Assembly (NCBI RefSeq): GCF_021272345.1
Contig: NZ_JAJSDQ010000003.1
Coordinates: 186,001-250,000, forward strand
DNA: 64,000 nt
Direction: 5' to 3'
Source of the DNA: Ornithinimicrobium sediminis
GTDB lineage: Bacteria; Actinomycetota; Actinomycetes; Actinomycetales; Dermatophilaceae
Shown here: positions 18,106 to 26,833 of the stretch, piece after piece
Layout: the number at the start of each line of letters is the position of its first letter
How positions within the stretch are numbered: the first letter of the stretch is position 1
Made by a program: the position numbers and the translations under genes
The notes under the pieces: generated by a model
Seen by the model: the letters and a program-made list of their open reading frames with translations, nothing else
Told to the model about the DNA's origin: nothing
The model's database searches: none

Positions 18106-19017
18106 TCAGCCCGGGTAGGACACGCCGGTCAGCTCCTCCGAACGCTGCCACAGGTCGCGGGCGGCCTCGGGGTCGTAGGAGACCTCGCTGGAGGAGACGA
18201 CGACCGGGCGCCCCCGCTGCTGGTTGAGCCGGTCGGGCCCGAAGTACTGCCCGCCCAGGGCCCCCGGGTCGGTGGCGGCGCGCAGCGTGGGCAGCGCCCC
18301 GTCGTCGGCGCTCTGGGTGAGCCTGCGGAACACCGGCTGCAGCCGCCGCAGGCGCGCGGGGAAGAGGTGGTCGGACAGGCCCGTGCCGGCAGTGCCCGGG
18401 TGTGCCGCCAGGGCCAGGGCACGGGAGCCACGGGCCGCCAGCCGTCGCTGCAGCTCGTAGGTGAAGAGCAGGTTGGCCAGCTTGGAGGTGCCGTAGGCCC
18501 GCACCTTCCGGTACCCCTCCCCGGGTGCCTCGTGGGCGGCCGGGTCCAGGGTGCCGACCCGGTGGGCCTGGCTGCTGACGGTGACCACCCGTCCTGCCGG
18601 CGCGGCGGTGACGAGGTCGACGAGGTGCCCGGTGAGCGCGAAGTGGCCCAGGTGGTTGGTGCCGAACTGGCGCTCGAAGCCGTCGCGGGTGACCCCGGGC
18701 GGCACCATCATGATGCCGGCGTTGTTGACCAGCAGGTCCAGACGGGTATGCCGGGCGCTCACCTCCTTGGCATGCAGCCGGACGGACTCCAGGTCGGCCA
18801 GGTCCAGCGGAAGCACCTCGGCGGTGCCGCGCTGCGGGCCCAGGCCCGCCACGGCGGCCTCGCCGCGCTCGACACTGCGGCTGGCCACGACCACGTGGGC
18901 ACCCCGGGCGAGCAGCTGCCGCACGGTCGCCAGCCCCAGGCCCGCGTTGCCCCCGGTGACCAGGGCCACCACGCCGGTGAGGTCGGGCATGTCCTCCAGC
19001 GACCAGCGCCGCGCCAT
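18106..19017 (-). CDS. Short-chain dehydrogenase (retinol dehydrogenase-like)
   Basis: 303 aa. The cofactor site TGGNAGLGLATVRQLLARG is at about 21-39, NNAGIMMVPPG in the middle, and the Tyr-Lys pair in YGTSKLANLLFTYEL. The long C-terminus and the YGTSKLANLL signature place it among the retinol-dehydrogenase-like or protochlorophyllide-reductase-like SDRs common in actinobacteria; the real substrate is unknown. Its ATG overlaps the stop of the ene-reductase gene by one base (TGATG), so both belong to one operon and may act on the same substrate in turn. Confidence 0.88.
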   Translation of the reverse strand: MARRWSLEDMPDLTGVVALVTGGNAGLGLATVRQLLARGAHVVVASRSVERGEAAVAGLGPQRGTAEVLPLDLADLESVRLHAKEVSARHTRLDLLVNNAGIMMVPPGVTRDGFERQFGTNHLGHFALTGHLVDLVTAAPAGRVVTVSSQAHRVGTLDPAAHEAPGEGYRKVRAYGTSKLANLLFTYELQRRLAARGSRALALAAHPGTAGTGLSDHLFPARLRRLQPVFRRLTQSADDGALPTLRAATDPGALGGQYFGPDRLNQQRGRPVVVSSSEVSYDPEAARDLWQRSEELTGVSYPG

Positions 19018-20096
19018 CAGGAGGCCTGCTCGAGAGTCGGGTAGTCGATGTAGCCCTCGGCCCCGCCACCGTAGAAGGTTGCCTGGTCGGGCTCGTTGAG
19101 CTCAGCGCCCTGCTCCCACCGGACCGGCAGGTCGGGGTTGGCCAGGAACGGGCGGCCCACGACGACGGCGTCGCACAGACCGGTCTCGAGCAGGCTGTTG
19201 ACCTTGGACAGCGAGGTGACCTCGCCGAAGCCGTCGTTCAGCATCACCGGTCCGCCGAAGCGGTAGCGCAGGTGGCTGACGATGTCGTTGTGCGGGTGGG
19301 CCAGCATGCTGAGGTAGGCGATGCCCAGCGGGGTGATGGCGTCCACCAGGGCGGAGTAGGTGTCGTCCAGGTCCTCCCCGAAGCTCTCGCCGATGCCGTT
19401 GAAGGCGTGTGCCGGGGAGATCCGGAGCCCGACGCGCTCGGCGCCGATGGCCTCCGACACCGCGGTCACCACGTCGACCGCCAGCTGGGCGCGGGCCTGC
19501 GGGGAGCCGCCGTACTCGTCCTCACGACGGTTGACGGTGGAGTCCAGGAACTGGTGCAGCAGGTAGCCGTTGGCCGCGTGCACCTCGACGCCGTCCAGGC
19601 CCGCGGCGACCGCGTTGCGGGCGGCCGTGACGTACTCCTGCACCACACCGGGCACCTCGTGGGTGTCCAGGGCACGGGGGGTGGGGTGGGGCTTGGGTCC
19701 CTCGGCGGTCACCATCTCCCCCGGGGCGGCGACGGCGGAGGCGGAGACGCTCTCCAGCCCGTCCTTGTTGTCGGGGTGCGCGATGCGGCCGCAGTGCATG
19801 AGCTGGGCGACGATCGTGCCCCCGGCCGCGTGCACCTTCTCGGCCACCAGACGCCAGCCCTCGACCTGCTCGTCGGTGTAGAGGCCGGGCACGTTCAGGT
19901 AGCCCTGGCCCACGGCGCTCGGGGCGGTGCCCTCGGTGACGATGAGCCCGGCGCCGGCACGCTGGGCGTAGTAGGTGGCGTTGAGCTCGGTCGGGGCGTT
20001 GCCCGCACCGGCACGGTTGCGGGTCAGGGGGGCCATGACGAACGACTGGGGAAGGTCCCAGGAGCCGATGCGGACAGGTGCGAATGCGCGGGACAC
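19017..20096 (-). CDS. Old Yellow Enzyme family alkene reductase
   Basis: 359 aa from the GTG at 20096. This is an FMN-dependent enzyme that reduces activated C=C bonds with NAD(P)H. Visible family features are FAPVRIG near the start, VMAPLTRNRAG, AQLMHCGRIAHPDN, the substrate-binding HAAN in VEVHAANGYLLHQFLDSTVNRR followed by DEYGGS, and the C-terminal phosphate-binding stretch AVVVGRPFLANPDL. An upstream start at 20147 is possible but would add an atypical tail. Physiological role is probably detoxification of electrophiles; regulation is not visible. Confidence 0.9.
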   Translation of the reverse strand: MSRAFAPVRIGSWDLPQSFVMAPLTRNRAGAGNAPTELNATYYAQRAGAGLIVTEGTAPSAVGQGYLNVPGLYTDEQVEGWRLVAEKVHAAGGTIVAQLMHCGRIAHPDNKDGLESVSASAVAAPGEMVTAEGPKPHPTPRALDTHEVPGVVQEYVTAARNAVAAGLDGVEVHAANGYLLHQFLDSTVNRREDEYGGSPQARAQLAVDVVTAVSEAIGAERVGLRISPAHAFNGIGESFGEDLDDTYSALVDAITPLGIAYLSMLAHPHNDIVSHLRYRFGGPVMLNDGFGEVTSLSKVNSLLETGLCDAVVVGRPFLANPDLPVRWEQGAELNEPDQATFYGGGAEGYIDYPTLEQAS

Positions 20097-20181
20097 GATG
20101 TGTCGAGCCTCTCGGTCGGGGACGTGCGGGACTAGGGCTGCCAACACCGTCCCTACCGGCCGGTATTCCCTGAGCCGCAGG

Positions 20182-20670
20182 TCAGACGCTCATCGGGTCG
20201 TCGACCAGCCGGTGGTAGCCGTAGGCGAGGCTGGTCGCGACGGTCAGCCACAGGGCATACGGCACGAGGATCGCGCCGGCCAGCGAGATGATCTGCCAGG
20301 CCACGAACACCAGGCCCCAGGCCAGCACCGTGGCCACCGTCAGAGCGATGGCGGCGACCAGCAGCCGGTGCGGCGGCACGTAGAAGAAGAACGCCCACAG
20401 CAGCGCGAACGCGGTCGAGCTCAGCAGCACGTTGAGGAAGGCCAGCGACTGCTCCGGCGGGCTGTAGACCCCGATGGCGTAGCTCGCCAGGCCCAGGGCC
20501 AGGAAGTTGAGCGGCCACATCACCCCGAACATCCAGTCCGGCGGCTGCCACGCGGGCCTGGGGAGGCGGTCGTACCACCCCGGTGCGCGCGAGGTGAGGA
20601 AGGCCGACAGCCCGGCATACACGACCACCACCGCGATGCAGCTGGCGGTGATCAGGATCTGCGCGTTCAT
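20182..20670 (-). CDS. TspO/MBR family membrane protein
   Basis: 162 aa, five predicted membrane helices as in other TspO proteins. The signature is clear: W at the end of helix 1, LPRPAWQPPDWMFGVMWPLNFLALG between helices 1 and 2, and polar and aromatic residues in helix 5 (YALWLTVATSLAYGYHRL). TspO binds porphyrins and is linked to stress responses, often to oxygen or tetrapyrrole handling. It is monocistronic and divergent from the carboxypeptidase gene (166-bp spacer). Confidence 0.85.
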   Translation of the reverse strand: MNAQILITASCIAVVVVYAGLSAFLTSRAPGWYDRLPRPAWQPPDWMFGVMWPLNFLALGLASYAIGVYSPPEQSLAFLNVLLSSTAFALLWAFFFYVPPHRLLVAAIALTVATVLAWGLVFVAWQIISLAGAILVPYALWLTVATSLAYGYHRLVDDPMSV

Positions 20671-20836
20671 CGGTCCCCCTGTGTCATGCCCCCAGTATCG
20701 CGGACCGGACGGTGAGGCAGGACCGTGTGACGACTTTGCGCAACCTTGACCGGATCTTGACCGACACCTCGCCCCACACGACCGCGATCCCCCCTAGGGT
20801 GGCGTGGGTCACATCCCCTGCAGAAGGATTCCTGTT

Positions 20837-22000
20837 ATGCAGCAGTCCCCCGTCTCGCGCCGCACCCTCGTCGGGTGGGGCGCCCTCGCCGCCCTGGCCG
20901 CCCCCCTCGCCGGTGCCGGCGTGGCGCACGCCGACCCCACCTTCCCCGACACCGGGGAGAGCACGCCCCTCAACGCCATCCGCAGCTACGGCGACATGGT
21001 CGCCGAGCTCGACAAGCTCTCCCGCAGCAGCCGCTACCCCGTCACCGTCACGACCCTGTCGCAGCTCGGCACCCAGGAGGCCTACTCCGAGCAGGGCCGC
21101 GAGCTCTACGTCGCCACGGTCGGCTCCGGCGCCACGGCCGTCTGGGTGCAGGGACGCATCCACGGCAACGAGCCCTACGGCCTCGAGTCGATCCTCAGCA
21201 TGCTCAGGACGCTGGGCAGCAACGGCTCCCGCGAGATGCGGCAGATCCGCGAGGAGTTCACGGTCCACTTCATCCCGATCTACAACCCCGACGGCTCCGA
21301 GGCCAACATCCGGGAGACGATCCTGTGGGACCGCGAGACCGACCAGCCGCGGCTGGTGGACGGCCGCGAGCGGCGCGTCGACCTCAACCGTGACTGGGCG
21401 CCCGACGCGTTCGTCGCCCGCGAGTCGCTGGCGTGGTACGAGTACTGGACCAGGGTCAAGCCGGAGTTCGCCCTCGACATCCACCACCAGGGCCTCAAGC
21501 GCAACCGGGACACCGGCGAGCCGGTCACGTTCTCGCTCGGCATCTCCCTGGCGCCCGGCGGTCCGACCCTGCCGGGCCTGGAGGGCGGGGAGTACGACGT
21601 GCTCACGCGCCAGATGCAGAGCCACGTGTGGCTGGAGACCAAGGACCGTGGCTTCATCGGCATCGACAAGTACGACGTCGGCGAGGGCACGGTCATCGAC
21701 ATCCGCGGTGGCGTCGTCTCCGCGATGATGCTGGGGCTCGACTACGACGGGCTCAACCCGACGGGGCACAGCAACGCCGCGGTGTTCTTCGAGACCTCGG
21801 GCAACACCCGGGACGGCAGCATCGGCCAGAAGGGCCGCGGCAAGTTCGTCCAGCAGAACATCCTGGGCATCACCGCCTGGCTGGGCGGCCTGGCCGACGG
21901 CAGCGTCCAGGACCTCGACCCGACGATCTGGGACGACCAGATCCCCGGCACCGAGGTGCTGCGCTACCTCACCGACTGGGGCGGCGTCATCCCCGCCTGA
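20837..22000 (+). CDS. Secreted zinc carboxypeptidase (M14), first of a tandem pair
   Basis: 387 aa. The N-terminus is a Tat signal peptide (SRRTLVGWGALAALAAPLAGAGVAHA), so the enzyme is exported folded. M14 zinc ligands HGNE (HxxE) and the downstream DIHHQG are present, with YNPDGSEAN and DLNRDW between them and the catalytic Glu in VFFETSGN. The ATG at 20837 has an AGAAGG ribosome site. It probably trims peptides in the envelope or outside the cell. A strong terminator hairpin follows, and the next gene is a shorter paralogue. Confidence 0.88.
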   Translation: MQQSPVSRRTLVGWGALAALAAPLAGAGVAHADPTFPDTGESTPLNAIRSYGDMVAELDKLSRSSRYPVTVTTLSQLGTQEAYSEQGRELYVATVGSGATAVWVQGRIHGNEPYGLESILSMLRTLGSNGSREMRQIREEFTVHFIPIYNPDGSEANIRETILWDRETDQPRLVDGRERRVDLNRDWAPDAFVARESLAWYEYWTRVKPEFALDIHHQGLKRNRDTGEPVTFSLGISLAPGGPTLPGLEGGEYDVLTRQMQSHVWLETKDRGFIGIDKYDVGEGTVIDIRGGVVSAMMLGLDYDGLNPTGHSNAAVFFETSGNTRDGSIGQKGRGKFVQQNILGITAWLGGLADGSVQDLDPTIWDDQIPGTEVLRYLTDWGGVIPA

Positions 22001-22010
22001 CCAGCAGGCT

Positions 22011-22056
22011 CGTATGCCGTGGGCGCGGGGTCGAGGGATCGCGCCCACGGCATACG
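22011..22056 (+). terminator. Strong hairpin terminator after first M14 gene
   Basis: Seventeen-base arms (22011-22027 and 22040-22056, starting CGTATGCCGTGGGCGCG) separated by 12 nt, perfectly complementary, 10 bp after the stop codon. No T tract, as is usual in GC-rich actinobacteria. Confidence 0.75.
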
Positions 22057-22130
22057 TCTGCCCTCGCAGGCACCCGCCACCTGGCCTGTCCCACAGCCGA
22101 TGTGCAAGGAGGCGGTCAGGGTTGGCCCAA

Positions 22131-22143
22131 TTCTTGGCAAGAA
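22131..22143. promoter_or_regulatory. Perfect palindrome upstream of second M14 gene
   Basis: TTCTTG-G-CAAGAA, a 6-1-6 palindrome just upstream of where the -35 region should be: the -10-like TAGCGT is at 22170-22175 and the ATG at 22182. Its place suggests an activator site or an operator; the regulator is unknown. Confidence 0.4.
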
Positions 22144-22181
22144 CCCTGGCCCTGCCCGGCCCAGGCTCCTAGCGTGCCGTC

Positions 22182-23219
22182 ATGAACCTTTCTCGACGCA
22201 GCCTCGTCGCGGTCCTCGCGGCCGCCCCGATCGCACTCACCCCCGTTGCCGGCACCGCCGTCGGCAACGGGCCGGAGTGGGACGGCAAGGGCAACATCAC
22301 GACCGCCCACCTGTCCACCTACGAGGACCTGGCCTCCTTCCTGCAGAAGCAGGACGCCCGCCAGGACGCCATGGACCTGACCGTCATCGGACAGTCGGTC
22401 AAGGGGCGCGACCTCTACCTCGCGTCCTGGGTGAGCGACCCGGACAACCCGACGATCCTCTACCTGACCCAGCAGCACGGCAACGAGCAGCTCACCACCG
22501 AGGGCGCGATGGAGTTCATCAAGCACCTCGGCACCGGCCGCGGCCAGGACGTGCTCGACGGCGTCAACATCCTCGTCGTCCCCATGCTCAACCCGGACGG
22601 CGCCATGGGTGACGTCGACTTCTCGCTCGACAACTACATCGCCCACGGCGACCGGCACCTGACCCGCTTCAACGCGGTGGGCGCCGACCTCAACCGCGAC
22701 CACGTGAACCGGCTCCAGCCGGAGACCGCGGCGCTGCACGACAACGTGCTCGCCGCCTACGACGTCGACTACATGATCGACCTGCACCACCAGGGCGCCT
22801 ACAGCGCCATCGACGACGAGTGGGTCTCCGGGTCGATCCTCTACCCCACGACCGCCAACGCCGACCCTGAGGTCGTCGAGCGCTCCAAGCAGCTCGGCGC
22901 GGTCGTCTACGACGCGGTCGACTCCACCGGCTGGGGCCTGCTCGGCAAGTACAACGGCGGGTCGGCGGAGACGATCAGCCGCAACGGTCTCGCCGTGGAG
23001 TACGGCATCGCCACCCTCCTGTTCGAGATGCGAGGGATGGCGGACCACTACAGCCCGACCGCGGTCCTGGGAGCCCGCAGCAGCGGCTACCTCATCCGCC
23101 AGACGGTGATCACCCTGGAGGCCACCGCACGGGCCATCGCCGACGGGTCGGTCGACACGGTGGACACCTCCTTCTGGGACACCCTGCCGACGCAGTACTA
23201 CTACAACCCCGACGAGTGA
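22182..23219 (+). CDS. Secreted M14 carboxypeptidase paralogue
   Basis: 345 aa with a Tat-type signal peptide (SRRSLVAVLAAAPIALTPVAG). Zinc site HGNE in QQHGNEQLTTEG and IDLHHQGAYS; NPDGAMGD and DLNRDHVN between them; catalytic Glu in LLFEMRGMADH. It shares the layout of the preceding gene but is 42 residues shorter and clearly diverged. There is no Shine-Dalgarno sequence, and TAGCGT lies six bases before the ATG, so the mRNA is probably leaderless. Because the terminator lies between them, the two paralogues are separately transcribed. Confidence 0.88.
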   Translation: MNLSRRSLVAVLAAAPIALTPVAGTAVGNGPEWDGKGNITTAHLSTYEDLASFLQKQDARQDAMDLTVIGQSVKGRDLYLASWVSDPDNPTILYLTQQHGNEQLTTEGAMEFIKHLGTGRGQDVLDGVNILVVPMLNPDGAMGDVDFSLDNYIAHGDRHLTRFNAVGADLNRDHVNRLQPETAALHDNVLAAYDVDYMIDLHHQGAYSAIDDEWVSGSILYPTTANADPEVVERSKQLGAVVYDAVDSTGWGLLGKYNGGSAETISRNGLAVEYGIATLLFEMRGMADHYSPTAVLGARSSGYLIRQTVITLEATARAIADGSVDTVDTSFWDTLPTQYYYNPDE

Positions 23220-23242
23220 CCGGCTGACCTCGGCCCCGCGCC

Positions 23243-23286
23243 GGCGAAGACCCCCGCCACCCCGTCCGGTGACGGGGGTCTTCGCC
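23243..23286 (+). terminator. Strong hairpin terminator
   Basis: Perfect 14-bp stem, GGCGAAGACCCCCG (23243-23256) with CGGGGGTCTTCGCC (23273-23286), 16-nt loop, 23 bp after the M14 stop and 26 bp before the next start. Confidence 0.75.
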
Positions 23287-23312
23287 GCCCTGGTGTGGTT
23301 GGCTAGGACGGC

Positions 23313-24842
23313 ATGGGCGAGGTGCCCGAGGTCCGGTTCGCGCAGGCGAGCGGGTCGTCCGTGGCCTACACGGTCTACGGCGACGGCCCGGTCACCATCT
23401 GCGGGGTGCCGCCGATGGCTCAGAACGTCGAGCTGGCCTGGGAGTCGCCGGTCATGCGGCGAATGTTCGAGCGGTATGCCGCGTTCTCGCGCCAGGTCGT
23501 CTTCGACAAGCGGGGCACCGGGCTCTCGGACCGCTCGCTCGACATCCCCGGCCTCGACGAGCGGGTCGACGAGCTACTGGCCGTCATGGACGCCGCCGGG
23601 GTCCAGCGGGCCTTCGTGCACGGCGTCTCCGAGGGCGGCCCGATGGCCATCATGTTCGCCGCGACCTACCCCGAGCGGGTCGAGGGCCTCGTCCTCGAGG
23701 GCACGGCAGCGTCCCTGCTGTCGTCGGAGCAGCGCCGGGCTCGCAGCACCCGCGAGGGCATGGCGGCGGCTCGCGAGCGCTGGCGGGCATTCGTCGAGAC
23801 CTGGGGCACACCGCAGTCGCGCAGCGTGGCCCACTTCGGCCCCTCCTTGCTCACCGACCCCGAGTTCTGTGCCTGGTGGCCGCACTACGAGCGGCACAGC
23901 GCCAGCCGCGACGCGCTGATCGACCTCTTCCGGACCAACGGCGACATGGACGCCCGCGAGGTGGTGGGTCGCGTCGAGGCGCCGGTGCTCATCGTCCACC
24001 GCACCGACGACCCCGTCATACCTCTCGCGCGGGCACGGGAGACGTACGCGCTCTTCAGGCGGGCCCGCGCTGATGTGCGGATCGAGGAGCTGCCCGGGCA
24101 GGACCACTGGACCTTCGCAGGTGACCTGGACGCGCTCTGTGACGCTGTGGAGCGATTCACCACGGGGAGGGTTCAGGCACGTGTCTCTCCCCCCAGCACG
24201 CGCGGAGAGCGCCCGCGGCATGCCGTCAGGGTCGTGGCCATGGGCCGGTTCGAGGTCGTCGTGGACGGGCAGGCGGTGCCGCTCGGCTCCTGGGGGTCCC
24301 GGCGGGCTCGCACACTGCTCAAGCGTCTCATCGTCGCCCGCGGCTGGCCCGTGCCACGGGAGGAGCTGCTCCACACGTTGTGGCCCGATGAGCAGTCTGG
24401 TCGTCTCGGCGCCAGGCTCTCGGTGCAGCTGTCCGCCGCTCGACGCGTGCTGCACGGCGCTGTCGTCGCCGACCGGTCGACGGTGCGCCTGGACCTGGAG
24501 TCGCTCGAGATCGACGTGGAGGAGTGGTTCGGGCTCAGCGACGACAGGCAGGTCGTGGAGTCCTACGCAGAGCTCCTCCCCGAGGACCGCTACGAGGACT
24601 GGACCCGGCCCCTGCGGGAAGAGATGCGCGACCGGTTCGTCACGGTTGCGCGACGTGTAGCCGAGCAGACCACGGCAGCGGCGGAAGCTGCGGTCCTGCT
24701 CCGAAGGGTGCTTGAGCTGGACCCCTATGACGAGCACGCGCACCGGCTCCTCGTCCTGCGGCTGCGTGCGGACGGTCGGCACGGAGAGGCGGCCGTCGCA
24801 CAGGAGCGCTACGACGCGGCGATGGCTGAGCTGGAGGCCTGA
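23313..24842 (+). CDS. Alpha/beta hydrolase fused to a BTAD-type transcriptional regulator
   Basis: 509 aa. Residues 1-285 are an alpha/beta hydrolase: FDKRGTGLSDR oxyanion region, nucleophile Ser in HGVSEGGPMA, acid in VLIVHRTDDPVI and the final His in PGQDHWTF. Residues 305-509 look like a SARP/AfsR-type regulator: a winged helix with RRARTLLKRLIVARGWPVPREELLHTLWP, then a helical bacterial transcriptional activation domain. The hydrolase half could bind or hydrolyse a ligand that gates the DNA-binding half. Related hydrolase-cyclase fusions are known; this pairing I regard as unusual. The targets may include the two genes just downstream. Confidence 0.75.
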   Translation: MGEVPEVRFAQASGSSVAYTVYGDGPVTICGVPPMAQNVELAWESPVMRRMFERYAAFSRQVVFDKRGTGLSDRSLDIPGLDERVDELLAVMDAAGVQRAFVHGVSEGGPMAIMFAATYPERVEGLVLEGTAASLLSSEQRRARSTREGMAAARERWRAFVETWGTPQSRSVAHFGPSLLTDPEFCAWWPHYERHSASRDALIDLFRTNGDMDAREVVGRVEAPVLIVHRTDDPVIPLARARETYALFRRARADVRIEELPGQDHWTFAGDLDALCDAVERFTTGRVQARVSPPSTRGERPRHAVRVVAMGRFEVVVDGQAVPLGSWGSRRARTLLKRLIVARGWPVPREELLHTLWPDEQSGRLGARLSVQLSAARRVLHGAVVADRSTVRLDLESLEIDVEEWFGLSDDRQVVESYAELLPEDRYEDWTRPLREEMRDRFVTVARRVAEQTTAAAEAAVLLRRVLELDPYDEHAHRLLVLRLRADGRHGEAAVAQERYDAAMAELEA

Positions 24843-24879
24843 GCCCGTCCGAGGGTGGGACCGAAAGGTTCTCTGAAGG

Positions 24880-25482
24880 GTGTCGTCGCAGAGTGCCGTC
24901 ATGAGCATCAGAGCCAGCCAGTCAGAGCACGCCAGCAAGTGCAGGAACCAGCCCCCGGTCAGCTCCAGTGACGACGACCTCAGCCGCTTCCAGCACCTTC
25001 CCGAGGGAGCCGGGGTGCACCGAGCGTTCCTCAACCACCTCGCAACGGTCAAGGTCGAGCCCGGCGACTCGGCCTCCGGGCTCGGGGCCGTGGAGTTCCT
25101 CGCTCCGAGGGGCTTCGGGCCTCCGCTGCATGTGCACCGCGAGGAGGACGAGCTCTTCTACGTCATCGACGGGTCCGTCCGCTTCCAGCTCGACGGCAAG
25201 GTCGTGAACGGTGAGGCCGGCGCCGTGCTCGCCTTGCCATGCCGGGTGGCCCACACCTTCCAGGTCGAGTCGACCACGGCGCGCTTCCTGACCGTGGTGG
25301 CGGGCCGCCGCAGCGCACCGAGCTTCATCGAGCTCGTCGGCCATCTCGGTCTCGAGATGGCCGAGGCTCGGCTACCCGAGCCCGTCGAGATCCACCCCGG
25401 CCAGGTCGCCGACGCCTGCAGCCGGCACGGGATCGACGTCCTCGGTCCGCCTCCTGCACGCCAGGAGCCGGCCTCGCGCTGA
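24880..25482 (+). CDS. Cupin domain protein
   Basis: 200 aa from a GTG at 24880; an ATG at 24901 is a close alternative and neither has a strong ribosome site. A cupin barrel spans about 75-155: PRGFGPPLHVHREEDELFYVIDG holds the first metal-binding motif with two His and a Glu, and LALPCRVAHTFQV holds the second with its His. Metal binding therefore looks intact. Candidate roles are dioxygenase, isomerase or ligand binding; none can be singled out. It starts 37 bp after the hydrolase-regulator gene and may be under its control. Confidence 0.75.
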   Translation: MSSQSAVMSIRASQSEHASKCRNQPPVSSSDDDLSRFQHLPEGAGVHRAFLNHLATVKVEPGDSASGLGAVEFLAPRGFGPPLHVHREEDELFYVIDGSVRFQLDGKVVNGEAGAVLALPCRVAHTFQVESTTARFLTVVAGRRSAPSFIELVGHLGLEMAEARLPEPVEIHPGQVADACSRHGIDVLGPPPARQEPASR

Positions 25483-25564
25483 GGAGCTGCCTCGACCCCC
25501 TCCCCCCGACGACATACCCACCCACCGGTCGCGTGGACGACCGGACACACAAAGGAGTCACAGA

Positions 25565-26068
25565 ATGGCAACGACTGGCCCATCCCTCCGTACCCGCCCC
25601 CGGACCGTCGCAGCACTGTGCGCGCTCGTCCTCGCCGCCGGTACACCCGTGGCCACCGCCTCCCCGGACGACAGGAAAGACGCCCACGACCGTGCCGTAC
25701 TGGCGCAGGTCCGGGCATCGACCGCGAAGTACCATGACCTCGACGCGGCGGTCTCCGATGGCTACCGGCTCTCCTCCCCGTGCGTGCCGCACATGGGTTA
25801 CCACTACCAGCGTGGTGTCGCCGCCACCGCCGGGGACCTGGATGCCAGCTCCCCGGAGATCCTGGTCTACGCACCGCGCGCGGACGGCACTCTGCGGCTG
25901 GTGGCCGTCGAGTACGCCACCTGGGACGCGTCGGCCACACTCCTCGGCCGCGGCTTCGACGCCCCCCACTCAGGCGGGCCTCCGTTCCACACGCTGCACG
26001 CGTGGGTCTGGCAGGGCAACCCCGACGGGATGTTCGAGCCGGTGAACCCCAACGTCAGATGCGACTGA
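25565..26068 (+). CDS. Secreted protein of unknown function
   Basis: 167 aa with a Sec signal peptide (hydrophobic core AALCALVLAAGTPVATA, likely cleavage near residue 33). Start fixed by AAAGGAG 8 bp ahead. The mature part has SSPCVPHMGYHYQRG, PEILVYAPRADGTLRLVAVEYATW and LHAWVWQGNPDGMFEPVNPNVRC. The two cysteines are well placed for a disulfide across the domain. Similar secreted proteins with a GYHY motif and a closing NP-x-C exist in other actinobacteria, but no function is known to me. Confidence 0.75.
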   Translation: MATTGPSLRTRPRTVAALCALVLAAGTPVATASPDDRKDAHDRAVLAQVRASTAKYHDLDAAVSDGYRLSSPCVPHMGYHYQRGVAATAGDLDASSPEILVYAPRADGTLRLVAVEYATWDASATLLGRGFDAPHSGGPPFHTLHAWVWQGNPDGMFEPVNPNVRCD

Positions 26069-26093
26069 CCGGACGGGCTGCCGGAACGAGAGC

Positions 26094-26762
26094 TCAGAAG
26101 CCGCGCAGCTCGGCAAACTCCTCGACGGGCGCGCGCTCGGTGCGCAGCCGGTTGACCTCGTGCTCGTCGGCGTGGCCGAGGGCCATGCCGCAGTAGACCG
26201 TGTGGTGCTCGTCCAGCCCGAAGTGCTCGGCGAGCGGCGCCCGGACCACACCCCAGAACTCCTGGAAGCAGGTGGCCAGGCCGCGCTCGGTGGCCGCCAG
26301 GGCCAGCGACTGCATGAACATCCCCAGGTGCGCCCACTGTCCGTGCCCCAGCCGCCGGTCGACCACGAAGAAGACGCCGACCGGGGCGCCGAAGAACTCG
26401 AAGTTGCGCGCGACGTGGGCGAGACGGCCCGGCTTGTCCTCCCGCGGGATGCCCAGCACGGCATACATCTGCTCACCCATGGCGAAGCGGCGGGTGCGGT
26501 AGGGCTCGTGCAACGGGGAGGGGTAGACGGGGAACTCCTCGCCACCCCCGTCACGGCCCTCCGCCTGGGTCTGCCGGGCGAGGTCCACGACCGCCTGCCG
26601 CTCCTCGCCGGCGACGACGACCACCCGCCAGGGCTGCAGGTTGCCGCCGGAGGGTGACCACCGGGCCACCTCGAGCAGCTCGCGGACGGTCTGCTCGTCG
26701 ACGGGGTCGGGCCGGAACCGGCGGGTCGAGACGCGCTGCTGCAGGGCCGTCGTGACATCCAT
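26094..26762 (-). CDS. Nitroreductase family flavoprotein
   Basis: 222 aa. FMN-binding features of the nitroreductase fold: QQRVSTRRFRPDPV at the N-terminus, WSPSGGNLQPWRVVVV near 40, HLGMFMQSLALAATERGLATCFQEF in the middle and the C-terminal GMALGHADEHEVNRLRTER. It probably reduces nitro compounds or quinones with NAD(P)H. A longer start at 26774 overlaps the -10 sequence TATGCT (26770-26775); the ATG at 26762, seven bases after it, fits a leaderless transcript and is preferred. It is divergent from the ornithine cyclodeaminase-like gene. Confidence 0.88.
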   Translation of the reverse strand: MDVTTALQQRVSTRRFRPDPVDEQTVRELLEVARWSPSGGNLQPWRVVVVAGEERQAVVDLARQTQAEGRDGGGEEFPVYPSPLHEPYRTRRFAMGEQMYAVLGIPREDKPGRLAHVARNFEFFGAPVGVFFVVDRRLGHGQWAHLGMFMQSLALAATERGLATCFQEFWGVVRAPLAEHFGLDEHHTVYCGMALGHADEHEVNRLRTERAPVEEFAELRGF

Positions 26763-26769
26763 GGTGGCG

Positions 26770-26826
26770 AGCATAGGCAGACACGTGACCTTCGACCCTG
26801 GCCAGGGCCCTCGGGCGAGGTAGCGT
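26770..26826. promoter_or_regulatory. Divergent pair of leaderless promoters
   Basis: Minus-strand -10 TATGCT (26770-26775) lies 7 nt before the nitroreductase ATG; plus-strand -10 TAGCGT (26821-26826) lies 7 nt before the ATG at 26834. Neither gene has a Shine-Dalgarno sequence. The two promoters share a 45-bp spacer. Confidence 0.5.
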
Positions 26827-26833
26827 CACGACC

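Noticed and set aside
26772-26774. ATG at 26774 as start of the nitroreductase
   Set aside because: It overlaps the -10 sequence TATGCT; the ATG at 26762 is correctly spaced and matches the usual family start.
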